Of a DNA stretch of 64,000 nt, positions 1 to 8,881 are shown one piece after another. Each line of letters begins with the position of its first letter. Position 1 is the first letter of the stretch. The position numbers and the translations under genes are program-made. Under the pieces are notes generated by a model, which made no database searches, was not told the DNA's origin, and saw nothing but the letters and a program-made list of their open reading frames with translations. Origin of the DNA: Streptococcus thoraltensis DSM 12221 (GTDB taxonomy: Bacteria; Bacillota; Bacilli; Lactobacillales; Streptococcaceae); contig NZ_KB904598.1 of the NCBI RefSeq assembly GCF_000380145.1, forward strand, positions 5,035 to 69,034, in the 5' to 3' direction.

Positions 1-190
1 TCTGATTTAGCAATTGAAGTACTTACGGATTCTGACTTGGCAGTCGATGTGCTCACTGACTCTGATTTAGCAGTTGAAACACTCACCGATTCTGACTTGA
101 CAGTCGATGTACTCTCTGATGCTGACTTAGACGTCGAAGCACTTACTGACTCACTATCTGATTTCTCTGATAGTGACTGTGAAGTACTTG
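1..190 (-). repeat. Start of the 36-bp serine-rich repeat array inside the adhesin gene
   Basis: The DNA shows a roughly 36-bp tandem period on the minus strand that encodes 12-residue units of the type SESVSTSTAKSE. Units differ mainly at third positions and at one or two residues. This is the O-glycosylated stalk of the adhesin and probably continues far beyond the left edge. It is coding repeat, not CRISPR, because there are no unrelated spacers. Confidence 0.85.
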
Positions 191-2078
191 CTGACTGCGA
201 TGTTGAACCTTCACTAACCGACGCTGAAGTTGATACCGATGCTGACTCCGACTCGATTTTATCAATAACATCCGTATTAACACCACCTACTTTATAACCA
301 CCAATAGCTACCGCTCCACTGTTGTTCGGCACAACATATGGCGCCGATTGTGAATTATAACGTCCATACTTCTGTATTGAGCCATCTTCATAGAATGAAG
401 GAGTTTTTGATGAACCTGCGACCATCGTAATTCCTAAGGTGCGTAAGTCACCAACTGTACCTGTATAAGCTGTAGTAAACGTAATATCATGACGTGTCAT
501 ACCAACGGATTTTGTTTTTGACACATATTCTGTTCCACTATTACTTCCCGCAATAGGATTAGTAGCCTCACCATCAATACGGACATCGGTTGGAGAGCCT
601 AGATTAGGGTCTTTGGTGGTATCGATATAAAGACCAGTGTAGGCACCACCTGTCTTTGGACTCGTCCATATAGTGTGTGTCAAAATATCAGTTGCGTCGT
701 ATGTTACCTTCCAAGTGATGGTCTTAGTAGCGGAGTCATAGACACCTGTCACTCCAACGATAGTATTAGTGAGTTTACCACTATTCCCACCAGACCAGTA
801 GTACTGTGTACCACCGTTGGTAAAGTCTGCGATGGTAAAGGTCGTCTTTGTACCTGTTGTTGATGCTCTAAAGCCTGTGTAGCTTCTTGGCTGTAGGACG
901 GCATTCTCCGATTGAACGACTTTAAATGTGATAGTATCCCTGGCACTCTCTGTAACCGTCTGCGTCACAAGTGGCGCTTGACCGTCTGCCAAGACATATC
1001 CCGGTGTCCTACTCAAATCAGCTAGTTCTGTAATGGTAACAGAAACCTTTTCTCCCTTAGCATTTGCTGTCTCAACAGGAATCATGAGTGGGATTGATGC
1101 AATCAAATTGCCATTTTGATCAACGTATTGAACTTTGTAAGCGACACCTGCAACACGTTTTTGATCAGAAGTAACTGAACTAGCATTTTCAGCAAGACCT
1201 TGATCAGTAGTTTCTTCCTTAGTCGTTGGTGTTGTTACCGCTGCTGCTACCAATCCCGTGCTGGCTGTATCAGAAGTTACTGCCAATGTTTCAGTCGTCT
1301 GAACATCAGATGGCGCTACTGTTAACGAACTGCTATTAACATCTGTAACGACTGCTGTTAAACTCTTAGAGCTAGTTGTTGCTTGTGTCTCATCTGCTAC
1401 AGCTTCTGAAGTAACAGGGGCTACTGCTTCATTAAACTCGCTTGTTTCTGAAGACTTAGCTTTACCTTCTTCAACAACTGCAGTAGCATCTGCCTTAACT
1501 TCTGCTAGAGACATGCTCTCACTGGCTGCTGTTGAAGCTGATAGTGAGGTAGAAGCCGACTCCGAAATAGATACCGACTCAGATACAGACAAACTCTCTG
1601 ATTGTTTTATAGACTGGCTCTCACTCAGAGACTGTGTCTCAGATAGGGATGTCTCGTTGGACTCAAGACCGCCAGGTGCTTCTGTATCAGTAGTCACTTC
1701 AACAGCTGGCTCTTCAACAACTTCTGTTGTCGTTGTTTCCACAACAAAAACATCGCCTTGTGTGGTGCCATCTTGACTAGCGCCAGCAGTAGCATCTGTC
1801 ATCTCATCAGCATGAACTGATGTATCAGTAAGCACTGCCCCTCCAGATACCGCTCCGGCTGCTAAAAGCACCTTCAGAGCCGCCATGTTAGTCGTTGATA
1901 GACTCTCTGATGGTATTTCCTTGATGCGCACGGCAGCTGTTTTGCCTTTTCCAGCTACACGCAAAAGACTAAGTTGCGACATGACTGTCTTAACCCAGTT
2001 CTTACCTGACTTGTGCATTTTGACACGGCTCTTACGATTCACTTCGTCGAATTCTTTGTTAAATTGTTTACGACGCAT
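1..2078 (-). CDS. Serine-rich repeat glycoprotein adhesin, N-terminal part (3' end outside window)
   Basis: The frame stays open from an ATG at 2078 to the left edge, so only about 692 residues are visible. An AGGAGG ribosome site lies 6 nt upstream of the ATG. The 90-residue signal peptide carries KMHKSGKNW at residues 20-28, a form of the KxYKxGKxW signature of accessory Sec substrates, with predicted cleavage after VHA (residue 90). A short first Ser-rich segment lies at about residues 138-190. A non-repeat region follows to about residue 600 and should hold the ligand-binding domain. A second Ser-rich repeat region then runs off the edge. The gene is downstream of the accessory Sec and glycosyltransferase genes that would modify and export it. 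The ligand cannot be told from this sequence. An LPXTG anchor is expected beyond the window. Confidence 0.95.
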   Translation of the reverse strand, partial: MRRKQFNKEFDEVNRKSRVKMHKSGKNWVKTVMSQLSLLRVAGKGKTAAVRIKEIPSESLSTTNMAALKVLLAAGAVSGGAVLTDTSVHADEMTDATAGASQDGTTQGDVFVVETTTTEVVEEPAVEVTTDTEAPGGLESNETSLSETQSLSESQSIKQSESLSVSESVSISESASTSLSASTAASESMSLAEVKADATAVVEEGKAKSSETSEFNEAVAPVTSEAVADETQATTSSKSLTAVVTDVNSSSLTVAPSDVQTTETLAVTSDTASTGLVAAAVTTPTTKEETTDQGLAENASSVTSDQKRVAGVAYKVQYVDQNGNLIASIPLMIPVETANAKGEKVSVTITELADLSRTPGYVLADGQAPLVTQTVTESARDTITFKVVQSENAVLQPRSYTGFRASTTGTKTTFTIADFTNGGTQYYWSGGNSGKLTNTIVGVTGVYDSATKTITWKVTYDATDILTHTIWTSPKTGGAYTGLYIDTTKDPNLGSPTDVRIDGEATNPIAGSNSGTEYVSKTKSVGMTRHDITFTTAYTGTVGDLRTLGITMVAGSSKTPSFYEDGSIQKYGRYNSQSAPYVVPNNSGAVAIGGYKVGGVNTDVIDKIESESASVSTSASVSEGSTSQSASTSQSLSEKSDSESVSASTSKSASESTSTVKSESVSVSTAKSESVSTSTAKSESVSTSIAKS

Positions 2079-2141
2079 AAATCCTCCTAAATTTTTTAAT
2101 TTCGGAACTCCTTCTTAAAATGTTAGAACTCCTCATCTACC

Positions 2142-2170
2142 AGTATATCAGAAATTCTTAAAATTTCAGA
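2142..2170 (-). promoter_or_regulatory. Predicted promoter of the adhesin gene
   Basis: On the minus strand an extended -10 (TGA then TATACT at 2147-2142) is preceded, 16 bp away, by CTGAAA as a weak -35. It lies about 65 nt upstream of the adhesin ATG and after the terminator of the accessory Sec operon. The adhesin therefore probably has its own transcript. This is prediction from sequence only. Confidence 0.5.
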
Positions 2171-2463
2171 GTATTTTTTTGAGTTTTTTATATATTAATG
2201 GCAAAAAATTAAATTTTAAATCACTAATTAGTTCATTTTTATAGTTGAAATCGTTTTCCAGAAGACTTTTCCATGATAAATGATAATAAAAAAGAAAATT
2301 ATGGCGTTCAAAAAATCAATTGGTTGCGCTTTCTATTTTAGACTTATGTAGATTGACCAAGTTTCAAAACGCACATTTAACTCTGTTTTGGGGACTTCAA
2401 TTCAAATTTCTTATAACTATTGATAATCGGTAAACTCCCCCAGTAAACGACAAAAATAAAAAG

Positions 2464-2488
2464 ATTGGGTACTTTATAGTCCCAACCT
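2464..2488 (-). terminator. Rho-independent terminator after asp4
   Basis: On the minus strand GGTTGGG pairs with CCCAATC (one G-U pair), followed by TTTTTATTTTT. It lies 14 nt after the asp4 stop and ends the accessory Sec operon before the adhesin gene. Confidence 0.75.
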
Positions 2489-2501
2489 CTAAAAAATTCA
2501 C

Positions 2502-2681
2502 TCAATTAAAGAAATATTTAATTAGCGAAACGATACTCGTAATCAGTCCTCCCAAAATGGTTAGAATAATAATCAGTTGAAAATCAAAGGTTTTCTTTTT
2601 CTTTTCTTCCTTTGGTGGGGTGTATCGTTCATCAGAAAGGCGTTTTGTGATACTTTCTTGTAATGGATTCTTTTTTGTCAT
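2502..2681 (-). CDS. asp4: Accessory secretory protein Asp4 (SecE-like, 59 residues)
   Basis: This short frame encodes MTKKNPLQES at its start, a basic Lys-rich stretch at residues 25-30 and one hydrophobic helix at about residues 33-57 ending KYFFN. The plan of a charged N-terminus plus a single C-terminal membrane helix matches Asp4, the SecE-like subunit of the accessory translocon described in S. gordonii. It starts 6 nt after the gtfB stop, so it is probably translationally coupled. A terminator follows directly. No second small membrane gene (Asp5, SecG-like) is visible between here and the adhesin. Confidence 0.8.
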   Translation of the reverse strand: MTKKNPLQESITKRLSDERYTPPKEEKKKKTFDFQLIIILTILGGLITSIVSLIKYFFN

Positions 2682-2687
2682 CGCTAC

Positions 2688-4010
2688 CTACCCAATAATG
2701 TTTCGATAATTTTTCTTCGTCTCAACCCTTGCCCCATCACGCTGGTGTTTTAAGACGGCTGCCATCGCTGTTTTTTGCGTAGCGATTTTTTCAAGCACAT
2801 CATTCATACCAGATCCGTTATCTGCGGCAAAAGTATTTTCCGTCGCAACATAATGCCTATTATGGCAGGTATTGTCAAAGGCTAAGATTGCCATACGATT
2901 TTCAAACGCTGTTCGAATAGCTGAAAGAATCTCGTTGCCATGGTTAATATCAAGGTAAATATCACATGTTTGAAACAAGCGATCAACATTTGCCTGTGAA
3001 ATATTTGGGTAGAGGGTGACATTGTGATAACGTCCCAAGTCCATCAACTTACTTGACATTTCAGTGATAGCACCAATGTGGAAATGAATGCCTGTTTGGT
3101 GACTAATAAGCTGCTCAGCATTTTCCAACTGATCGGAGTTGGTCAAAATAAGGGCATCTTTTTGATTACTATTTTGACGTCTAAATGGATAGAGGAAGCC
3201 GAGGAAGTGGGTCTTCTCTTTTTGTTCCTTCGTCATGAGTTGTTGCATTTTCTCATAGGCAGCATAGTCCTGTGAGACAACTGTCGTTTGACGCAGGCGA
3301 TCTTTTTGAAGGGCAACTTCCATGTTACCTGGAAGTTGATCACCTAGACTCTCCTGCCAGAACAAGACATCATTACCTGCTTTATTCAAGCGATAAGCAA
3401 CTAGGAAAGGTGTTGATAGCGAGTTGTAGAAAATTCTATCAAGGTCAAACTTCGCCGTCTCTAAGTAGAAGATGACAAACTCTGAACGGTTTTTAAAGAT
3501 ATAGACTTGCTTGTTAAAGTTCAGGATAATATCCCCAGTCGTATGATTTTCAGTCAACACTTCCTGACCTTCTTTGTTGAAATACGAAGTTAGGGTTGCC
3601 TGACCATCGATATTGTAGTTGGTCTGGGCAAAGCGGCTACCAAATTTATTATAGCGGTCAGTCAAACGAAGACGACCGTCTTCATCTAACCAATCGACCG
3701 TCTTGACATGACGAAGGTGTTTGGGGTTAGCATAGTTAATCACCGCACGCTTTTTCTCATAGTCTAGAATTTCACCTTGGCTGTTGTTACCTGCAATCTC
3801 CCAAAATTCCGGAACTGGAATTTCGTTAAAGTAGAGTGGACGTCCACTTCCTTCAGAAAATCCTGTGAAGTATAAAAACGGTGACGTCACGTCTTCAGGC
3901 AAAAAGCCATCATCTGTTATGGAAATTGTCGGATTATTATAGCCTGATACAATGAGAGAATAATGTAAATCCCAGCTGTTTTGGTTGTAAGTTTCAAATA
4001 AATTGATCAT
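2688..4010 (-). CDS. gtfB: Accessory Sec glycosylation chaperone/co-glycosyltransferase GtfB
   Basis: This 440-residue protein lies in the fixed slot after gtfA and overlaps it by 4 bp (ATGA). In this family GtfB binds the Ser-rich polypeptide and forms a complex with GtfA that adds N-acetylglucosamine to serine and threonine in the cytoplasm. It has a DUF1975-like N-terminal half and a degenerate GT-B C-terminal half. The segment near residues 360-410, with DIYLDINHGNEI and AFDNT, resembles the nucleotide-sugar lobe of GT4 proteins but lacks a full catalytic signature, as expected for GtfB. Length fits the family (about 440-450). Confidence 0.93.
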   Translation of the reverse strand: MINLFETYNQNSWDLHYSLIVSGYNNPTISITDDGFLPEDVTSPFLYFTGFSEGSGRPLYFNEIPVPEFWEIAGNNSQGEILDYEKKRAVINYANPKHLRHVKTVDWLDEDGRLRLTDRYNKFGSRFAQTNYNIDGQATLTSYFNKEGQEVLTENHTTGDIILNFNKQVYIFKNRSEFVIFYLETAKFDLDRIFYNSLSTPFLVAYRLNKAGNDVLFWQESLGDQLPGNMEVALQKDRLRQTTVVSQDYAAYEKMQQLMTKEQKEKTHFLGFLYPFRRQNSNQKDALILTNSDQLENAEQLISHQTGIHFHIGAITEMSSKLMDLGRYHNVTLYPNISQANVDRLFQTCDIYLDINHGNEILSAIRTAFENRMAILAFDNTCHNRHYVATENTFAADNGSGMNDVLEKIATQKTAMAAVLKHQRDGARVETKKNYRNIIG

Positions 4011-5512
4011 CGTGTTGCCTCCTCAATCAATACTCGCCATTTCTCCTCTACTTCGGTCGTGAGGTAATCTTTTGCCAAATCATAAGAAACCTCATGAGCG
4101 GTTTTGAGCATATCCGATTTAAAGAGGTTCACAATCCTATCCACAAACTCACTCACAATCCAAGACTCGTCATCGGTTTCAGATCTTGGGATTAGGTAAC
4201 CATTTTCTCCGTCTCTGATAAAGGTCTGATTACCATAGCGCACGTCAAAACCGATTAGAGGGAGACCTGAACCGACAGCTTCTAGCAGGGTCAAGCCAAA
4301 TCCCTCACTCTTAGACCCGGATAGATAGAGCTGATAGTTTTTATAAATATCAGTCAGGTCCTGATGTCCTTTAAGCTGAATATAGTTTTGAGCTTGATGT
4401 TCCTCGATGATTTGGCGAAGTTTGGCTTCTTGACCACCAGCACCATAAATATCAAAGGTTAATTTAGGGAGTGCTTTTTTAGCTTCAATGACAGCCTTAA
4501 CTAGCCAATCCACATGCTTTTCAGTCGCTAGGCGTGAAGCCGTTAGCATGCTAAAGGGCTGACGATTTTTTTCTGGGTAGCGAAGCTCATCCAAGCTACC
4601 GACTGGAATCGTAACAATCTTAGGGTCGTGTTTGGTGAATTGTCTAAACTGCTCACCCAGTAGGCGATTCTGAGCATCAGTGGCTGTGATAAACACATCT
4701 ACTTTATCAGCGTTTGTGAACTGATATTCGTAGTAATTATTCCAGAGGATCGTTTGATCGGTGACTGAATTTTCACTAAAATGCTCCGCATGCACAACAA
4801 CCGCCAAGCGAGCAGGTTTGACATATTTAAAGACAGCCTGACCTGTACCTGTTGAGCGATCGAGAATCACAAAATCATGTTCGCTTAAAGATAGGCTCTT
4901 CATGAACTCCGCAACCAGTGCCTCTTTTGAATAACAGACAAAGTCTTGATGACGGTAAACCACATGATCTCCGTCAATAATTTCTTCAAAGGCTACTGAA
5001 CCGTCTTCGTTAAAGAAGCGTCGTTGATAGAGATATGCCTTGCCATCTCGTGGCGTGTAATATTCTGTAAAACTTCTAGTATAGGTGAAAAAGTCTTTTC
5101 GAATCAAGCTCCCACGTGACACATACTCGACACGGTGAACGATGTCTTCATGCTCATCTTTCAAATAAGCTGTTAGAAAAACATCTTGTTCTGGATAGAA
5201 ATATTTAACAACTTTCTGATTTTTTTCGATGCGCTCTAGCTTCCCATGAAAATCCGCTTTGAGATTGGCTAGGGTATAGGTGGTTGGCGCTATCTTTTGA
5301 TCGGTAAAGTGAGTGTATAGCCAGATGACTTGCTCATCTTTAAAACCAATATTACGCGTTAAGTCACAGATATTATCCTGTGAGATAAAATCCATGAAAA
5401 TGAACTTGGCATCAATCCCTAATTGATTAAAGACTGTTGAACGATAGGCTTGAGCATATTCAACACCTGAACTTGCCCAGCCGATTCCTAAATTAATGTT
5501 ATAGACTGTCAT
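4007..5512 (-). CDS. gtfA: Accessory Sec glycosyltransferase GtfA
   Basis: This 501-residue GT4-family enzyme would transfer the first GlcNAc from UDP-GlcNAc to Ser/Thr of the adhesin. The N-terminal part has the add-on domain typical of GtfA. The C-terminal half has the GT-B nucleotide-binding lobe with SGSKSEGFGLTLLEAVGSGLP around residues 405-425, containing the E-x7-E retaining glycosyltransferase motif. It lies between secA2 (15 bp) and gtfB (4-bp overlap). Length matches the streptococcal family at about 500 residues. Confidence 0.96.
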   Translation of the reverse strand: MTVYNINLGIGWASSGVEYAQAYRSTVFNQLGIDAKFIFMDFISQDNICDLTRNIGFKDEQVIWLYTHFTDQKIAPTTYTLANLKADFHGKLERIEKNQKVVKYFYPEQDVFLTAYLKDEHEDIVHRVEYVSRGSLIRKDFFTYTRSFTEYYTPRDGKAYLYQRRFFNEDGSVAFEEIIDGDHVVYRHQDFVCYSKEALVAEFMKSLSLSEHDFVILDRSTGTGQAVFKYVKPARLAVVVHAEHFSENSVTDQTILWNNYYEYQFTNADKVDVFITATDAQNRLLGEQFRQFTKHDPKIVTIPVGSLDELRYPEKNRQPFSMLTASRLATEKHVDWLVKAVIEAKKALPKLTFDIYGAGGQEAKLRQIIEEHQAQNYIQLKGHQDLTDIYKNYQLYLSGSKSEGFGLTLLEAVGSGLPLIGFDVRYGNQTFIRDGENGYLIPRSETDDESWIVSEFVDRIVNLFKSDMLKTAHEVSYDLAKDYLTTEVEEKWRVLIEEATR

Positions 5513-5527
5513 TGCATCTCCCTCTTT

Positions 5528-7906
5528 TTATACGAAATGAATCTCCAATTTATTTTTCTTATTGTAAGAAACATCGCTTAGCATCAAGTACTGTAATGCT
5601 AAGTATTTTATATCTCTTTTCATGCGCTTGTAGGATTGAATAGCTTCAGTATGATACTCATAGACTGGATTACGCTGGGCGGATTGTCGACCTTGAACAA
5701 CAATGCGCAGTTGTTGCAGGTAATCCACTTCCTCAATCCATGATTCATCAATAGCTTTGAGAACAGCCGTCTGACGGAATGTTTCAAAATCCTTTGTGAT
5801 AAGTTTTTCTTTTCGATCTTGCTCTTCTTTGATAAGTTCCCACAAGTAGGCTTTGACAGCTACCTTATCTGTCGCGTCAAAACCGTCAGGAAAGGCGGTA
5901 AACTCATAAGAGAGATGGTCAAAAATATAACGTTCCACAATGAACGGGGTCAACTCTTCATGGCTATCAATAAAGTCAGTTAGGGCATCTTCGATAATCT
6001 GTTGAACATCAAACCCTTCACTGCTACCGTTTAGCACACGATTGCGCTCTTGATAGATAAAATTGCGCTGGATTTTGACGCTCTCATCATACTGAACGAT
6101 GGTTGTCCTAGACTCTTTTCCAGAGCTTTCACTGGCTGCTTGCGCTTTGGTGATGGCTGTTTTAAATCGATTTTGCTGTAATTCTTTTGGACGAAACTCA
6201 TCAACACTGTCCTGATGCTTTTTGAAGTAGCTTTCAATCCAAGAAGCACCGTACTGGGTGAGCAGCTCATCTTCCAGCGAGACGTAAAACTCACTAAACC
6301 CAGGATCTCCTTGTCTGCCTGAACGCCCACGCATCTGCAAGTCCATCCGTTCGTTTAGCATACGCTCAGTTCCAATAACTGCTAAACCGCCAAGTTCACG
6401 AACACCTTCGGCTAACTTGATGTCGGTACCACGTCCTGCCATATTGGTTGCCACAGTAACCGCATGAAGTCTTCCAGCTTCAGAAATCATCTGTGCTTCC
6501 TTAGCAGCGTTATAAGCGTTTAACAAACTATGTGGAACCCCCTCCATCAGCAGTATTTCAGAGAAAAGCTCCGACATTCTGACCGATCCTGATACGACAA
6601 GAATGGGTTGACCTGTTTGGTGGATGCGCTTAATTTCTTGAACACAGGCGTTAACCTTCTCAGGCAGGGTGGTAAAGATTTTATCTGGCAAGTCTTTTCG
6701 CTGAACAGGTTTGTTAGTTGGTATGCGGATAACTTCCATGTTGTAGATTTCGATAAATTCTTCTTCTGCTGGCTTCCCTGTCCCTGTCATACCCGCTAAT
6801 TTGCGGAAGAGAAGAAATAGATTTTGATAGGTGATGGACGCCATCGCACGCATTTCCGGAGAAATCTTGACATTCTCCTTAGCTTCAATAGCTTGATGCT
6901 GTCCACCCTGTAGTTTTGTTGACTCAAGAATACGGCCATTCGTCTGATCGAGCAACTGTACCTTGCCACTTTCTACCACGTATTCCTTTCCTAGGGTAAA
7001 CAAGGTGTGGGCTCTAAGAGCAAGATTGACATGTCTCACCAGTTCAAAATGCGTTACATTATAAATATCATGCAAGGCAAAGAAACTCTCGGCAGCATCC
7101 ATCCCTGTTTGCCTTAGCCAGACTTCCTTTTGCTCTTGATTGACGTAGTAATCCTCATCTTCAACTAAGGTTGTGACAAACTGGTTGCTAATCTCATAGA
7201 GATTAGACTGAACCCTTGGTGCCCCAGAAATAACTAGGGGCGTTTGGGCAGAATCCAGCAAGACCGAATCCGCTTCATCAACGATAACGTAATTTAAATC
7301 ACGCATGTACTTTTTAGATTTATGTGGGGCAAGATTATCGATGAGGTAATCAAAGCCTAAAACCGCATTGGTCGTGTAGATAATGTCTGAAGCATAAATT
7401 CTTTTTTTCTCGGGAATTTCTATCTTCTTCTCATCTTCTCGCACCCCGATACCAACTGTCAAGCCAAGAAAGGTGTAGACAGGACGCATTTCTTCAGCAT
7501 CTCGACAGGCTAAATAAGCGTTAGTCGTCACCAAAATTGCCCCATCACCCGTCAAGCCGTTTAGGTATAAAGGCATGGTGGCAGTCAGGGTTTTCCCCTC
7601 TCCTGTCTTCATTTCGGCGAGGTTACCTTGATGGAGCACAATAGCCCCCATCACCTGCACATCATAGGGAAATTTTCCCAAAACTCTTTTATCCGCTTCA
7701 CGTACTACCGCATAGGCTTCTGGCAGTAAACTATCTAAAGTTTCACCGTTTTTTAAGCGTTTGCGAAACTCCACTGTCTTATGCTGGAGATCGTGATCAG
7801 ATAGCGATGCCATTTCATCGGCTAAATCATTAATCTTATCAACGGTTTTTTGAATCTTTTTTAAGCGATAAAAATCTAAGGTAAAATAATCTTTTATATT
7901 ACTCAT
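5528..7906 (-). CDS. secA2: Accessory Sec ATPase SecA2
   Basis: This 792-residue motor ATPase drives export of the serine-rich adhesin. Walker A is GEGKT near residue 102 and Walker B is DEAD (VDEADSVLLD, near residue 211). The MAGRGTDIKL motif and the QMRGRSGRQGDPG arginine-finger region typical of SecA lie near residues 490-535. It is shorter than housekeeping SecA (about 840 residues) and has no C-terminal zinc-binding cysteines, as is usual for SecA2. It lies 9 bp after asp3. Confidence 0.96.
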   Translation of the reverse strand: MSNIKDYFTLDFYRLKKIQKTVDKINDLADEMASLSDHDLQHKTVEFRKRLKNGETLDSLLPEAYAVVREADKRVLGKFPYDVQVMGAIVLHQGNLAEMKTGEGKTLTATMPLYLNGLTGDGAILVTTNAYLACRDAEEMRPVYTFLGLTVGIGVREDEKKIEIPEKKRIYASDIIYTTNAVLGFDYLIDNLAPHKSKKYMRDLNYVIVDEADSVLLDSAQTPLVISGAPRVQSNLYEISNQFVTTLVEDEDYYVNQEQKEVWLRQTGMDAAESFFALHDIYNVTHFELVRHVNLALRAHTLFTLGKEYVVESGKVQLLDQTNGRILESTKLQGGQHQAIEAKENVKISPEMRAMASITYQNLFLLFRKLAGMTGTGKPAEEEFIEIYNMEVIRIPTNKPVQRKDLPDKIFTTLPEKVNACVQEIKRIHQTGQPILVVSGSVRMSELFSEILLMEGVPHSLLNAYNAAKEAQMISEAGRLHAVTVATNMAGRGTDIKLAEGVRELGGLAVIGTERMLNERMDLQMRGRSGRQGDPGFSEFYVSLEDELLTQYGASWIESYFKKHQDSVDEFRPKELQQNRFKTAITKAQAASESSGKESRTTIVQYDESVKIQRNFIYQERNRVLNGSSEGFDVQQIIEDALTDFIDSHEELTPFIVERYIFDHLSYEFTAFPDGFDATDKVAVKAYLWELIKEEQDRKEKLITKDFETFRQTAVLKAIDESWIEEVDYLQQLRIVVQGRQSAQRNPVYEYHTEAIQSYKRMKRDIKYLALQYLMLSDVSYNKKNKLEIHFV

Positions 7907-7915
7907 ACTCTCTCT

Positions 7916-8881
7916 TTATGTGATAAATGGCAAACTGGCTAGCCTGTCCATCTGATTATATCTATTTTTAACGAGACCCAAATCAAGACTACCACTATCC
8001 AGCGCTCCATCATATATGGTCAATGAGGTGGAATAACCATACCTCTCAAACAATTCTTCAATTGGGGTTGCTGGCTGGCAATTCTCTCTTGTAAAATGCT
8101 CAAGATAGGTCTCTTTATCTCCTAAGTCAGACGTTATAAAGGCGTCACAATCATCCATGCGCTCCATCATCTGAAGAACAGCGAGATTGCCCTTTGGTCC
8201 ATACCCAATCAAGCGTAAGCGGTCGTAATGCTGCTCATAGAGGGTATTAGCCAATCGTTTGGCAAAGGCATCTTCTAGGTAGAAATGTTTTGCTGCTTGA
8301 GCGTCTGAAACAAGGTAGACGTTACCGATTCGCTCCATAATCGCTAAATCGTTTGAAGTAATGGGCTGTGTCGGATTTTCTACAAAAATAACTGATAATG
8401 GTTTTTTATCATCTTTATAAAAGACATCATCTTCCAAAAAGTCCATCTGATTGGTTGCGATTGGCTCATCAGATAGCATGATGAAATCAAAGGTTAAAGA
8501 AGAACAGCCAGCATTAACAAGACTGATATCGTACGCATAGGCTCCCTCAGGATAGACAAAAGAGTGATTGTCATTTTTCAATGTGACGGAGTTTAGCGAG
8601 CGATTAAAGCGATCGTAAAACGTTATTTGTAAAATATAGGCATCTTTGGGCTGGCAGTTGAGCTTAGCCGCTAGATAATAGGTCTGTCCTTGCTTAAGTA
8701 GCGGTAAACTTGGTTCTGTGCGATTCGCTTGAAAGTTCGTTCGTGATTTCCAGCGGTTAATCACCTGACCTGATGGCATTAGACTATTGTTAAATGTCAC
8801 TCGTGTCCCATGAAATACTAGATCGGACCCGTAAAGGTAACTACTACCAGCATAGTAATCCCATGTAATCGTATATATCAT
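7916..8881 (-). CDS. asp3: Accessory Sec protein Asp3
   Basis: This 321-residue protein starts MIYTITWDYYAGSSYLYGSD, the usual Asp3 beginning. It overlaps asp2 by 4 bp and ends 9 bp before secA2. Asp3 is a carbohydrate-binding-like component of the Asp1-Asp2-Asp3 complex that joins glycan modification of the adhesin to SecA2 targeting. No catalytic motif is expected or seen. Confidence 0.92.
   Translation of the reverse strand: MIYTITWDYYAGSSYLYGSDLVFHGTRVTFNNSLMPSGQVINRWKSRTNFQANRTEPSLPLLKQGQTYYLAAKLNCQPKDAYILQITFYDRFNRSLNSVTLKNDNHSFVYPEGAYAYDISLVNAGCSSLTFDFIMLSDEPIATNQMDFLEDDVFYKDDKKPLSVIFVENPTQPITSNDLAIMERIGNVYLVSDAQAAKHFYLEDAFAKRLANTLYEQHYDRLRLIGYGPKGNLAVLQMMERMDDCDAFITSDLGDKETYLEHFTRENCQPATPIEELFERYGYSTSLTIYDGALDSGSLDLGLVKNRYNQMDRLASLPFIT

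Noticed and set aside
1-300. Regular 36-bp repeats that could look like a CRISPR array, and an 86-residue plus-strand frame over them
   Set aside because: The repeats code for the Ser-rich stalk of the adhesin on the minus strand, units are contiguous and no unique spacers exist; the plus frame is the antisense shadow.
2085-2500. Search for asp5 between asp4 and the adhesin gene
   Set aside because: No open frame with two hydrophobic helices; the stretch holds a terminator and promoter only.
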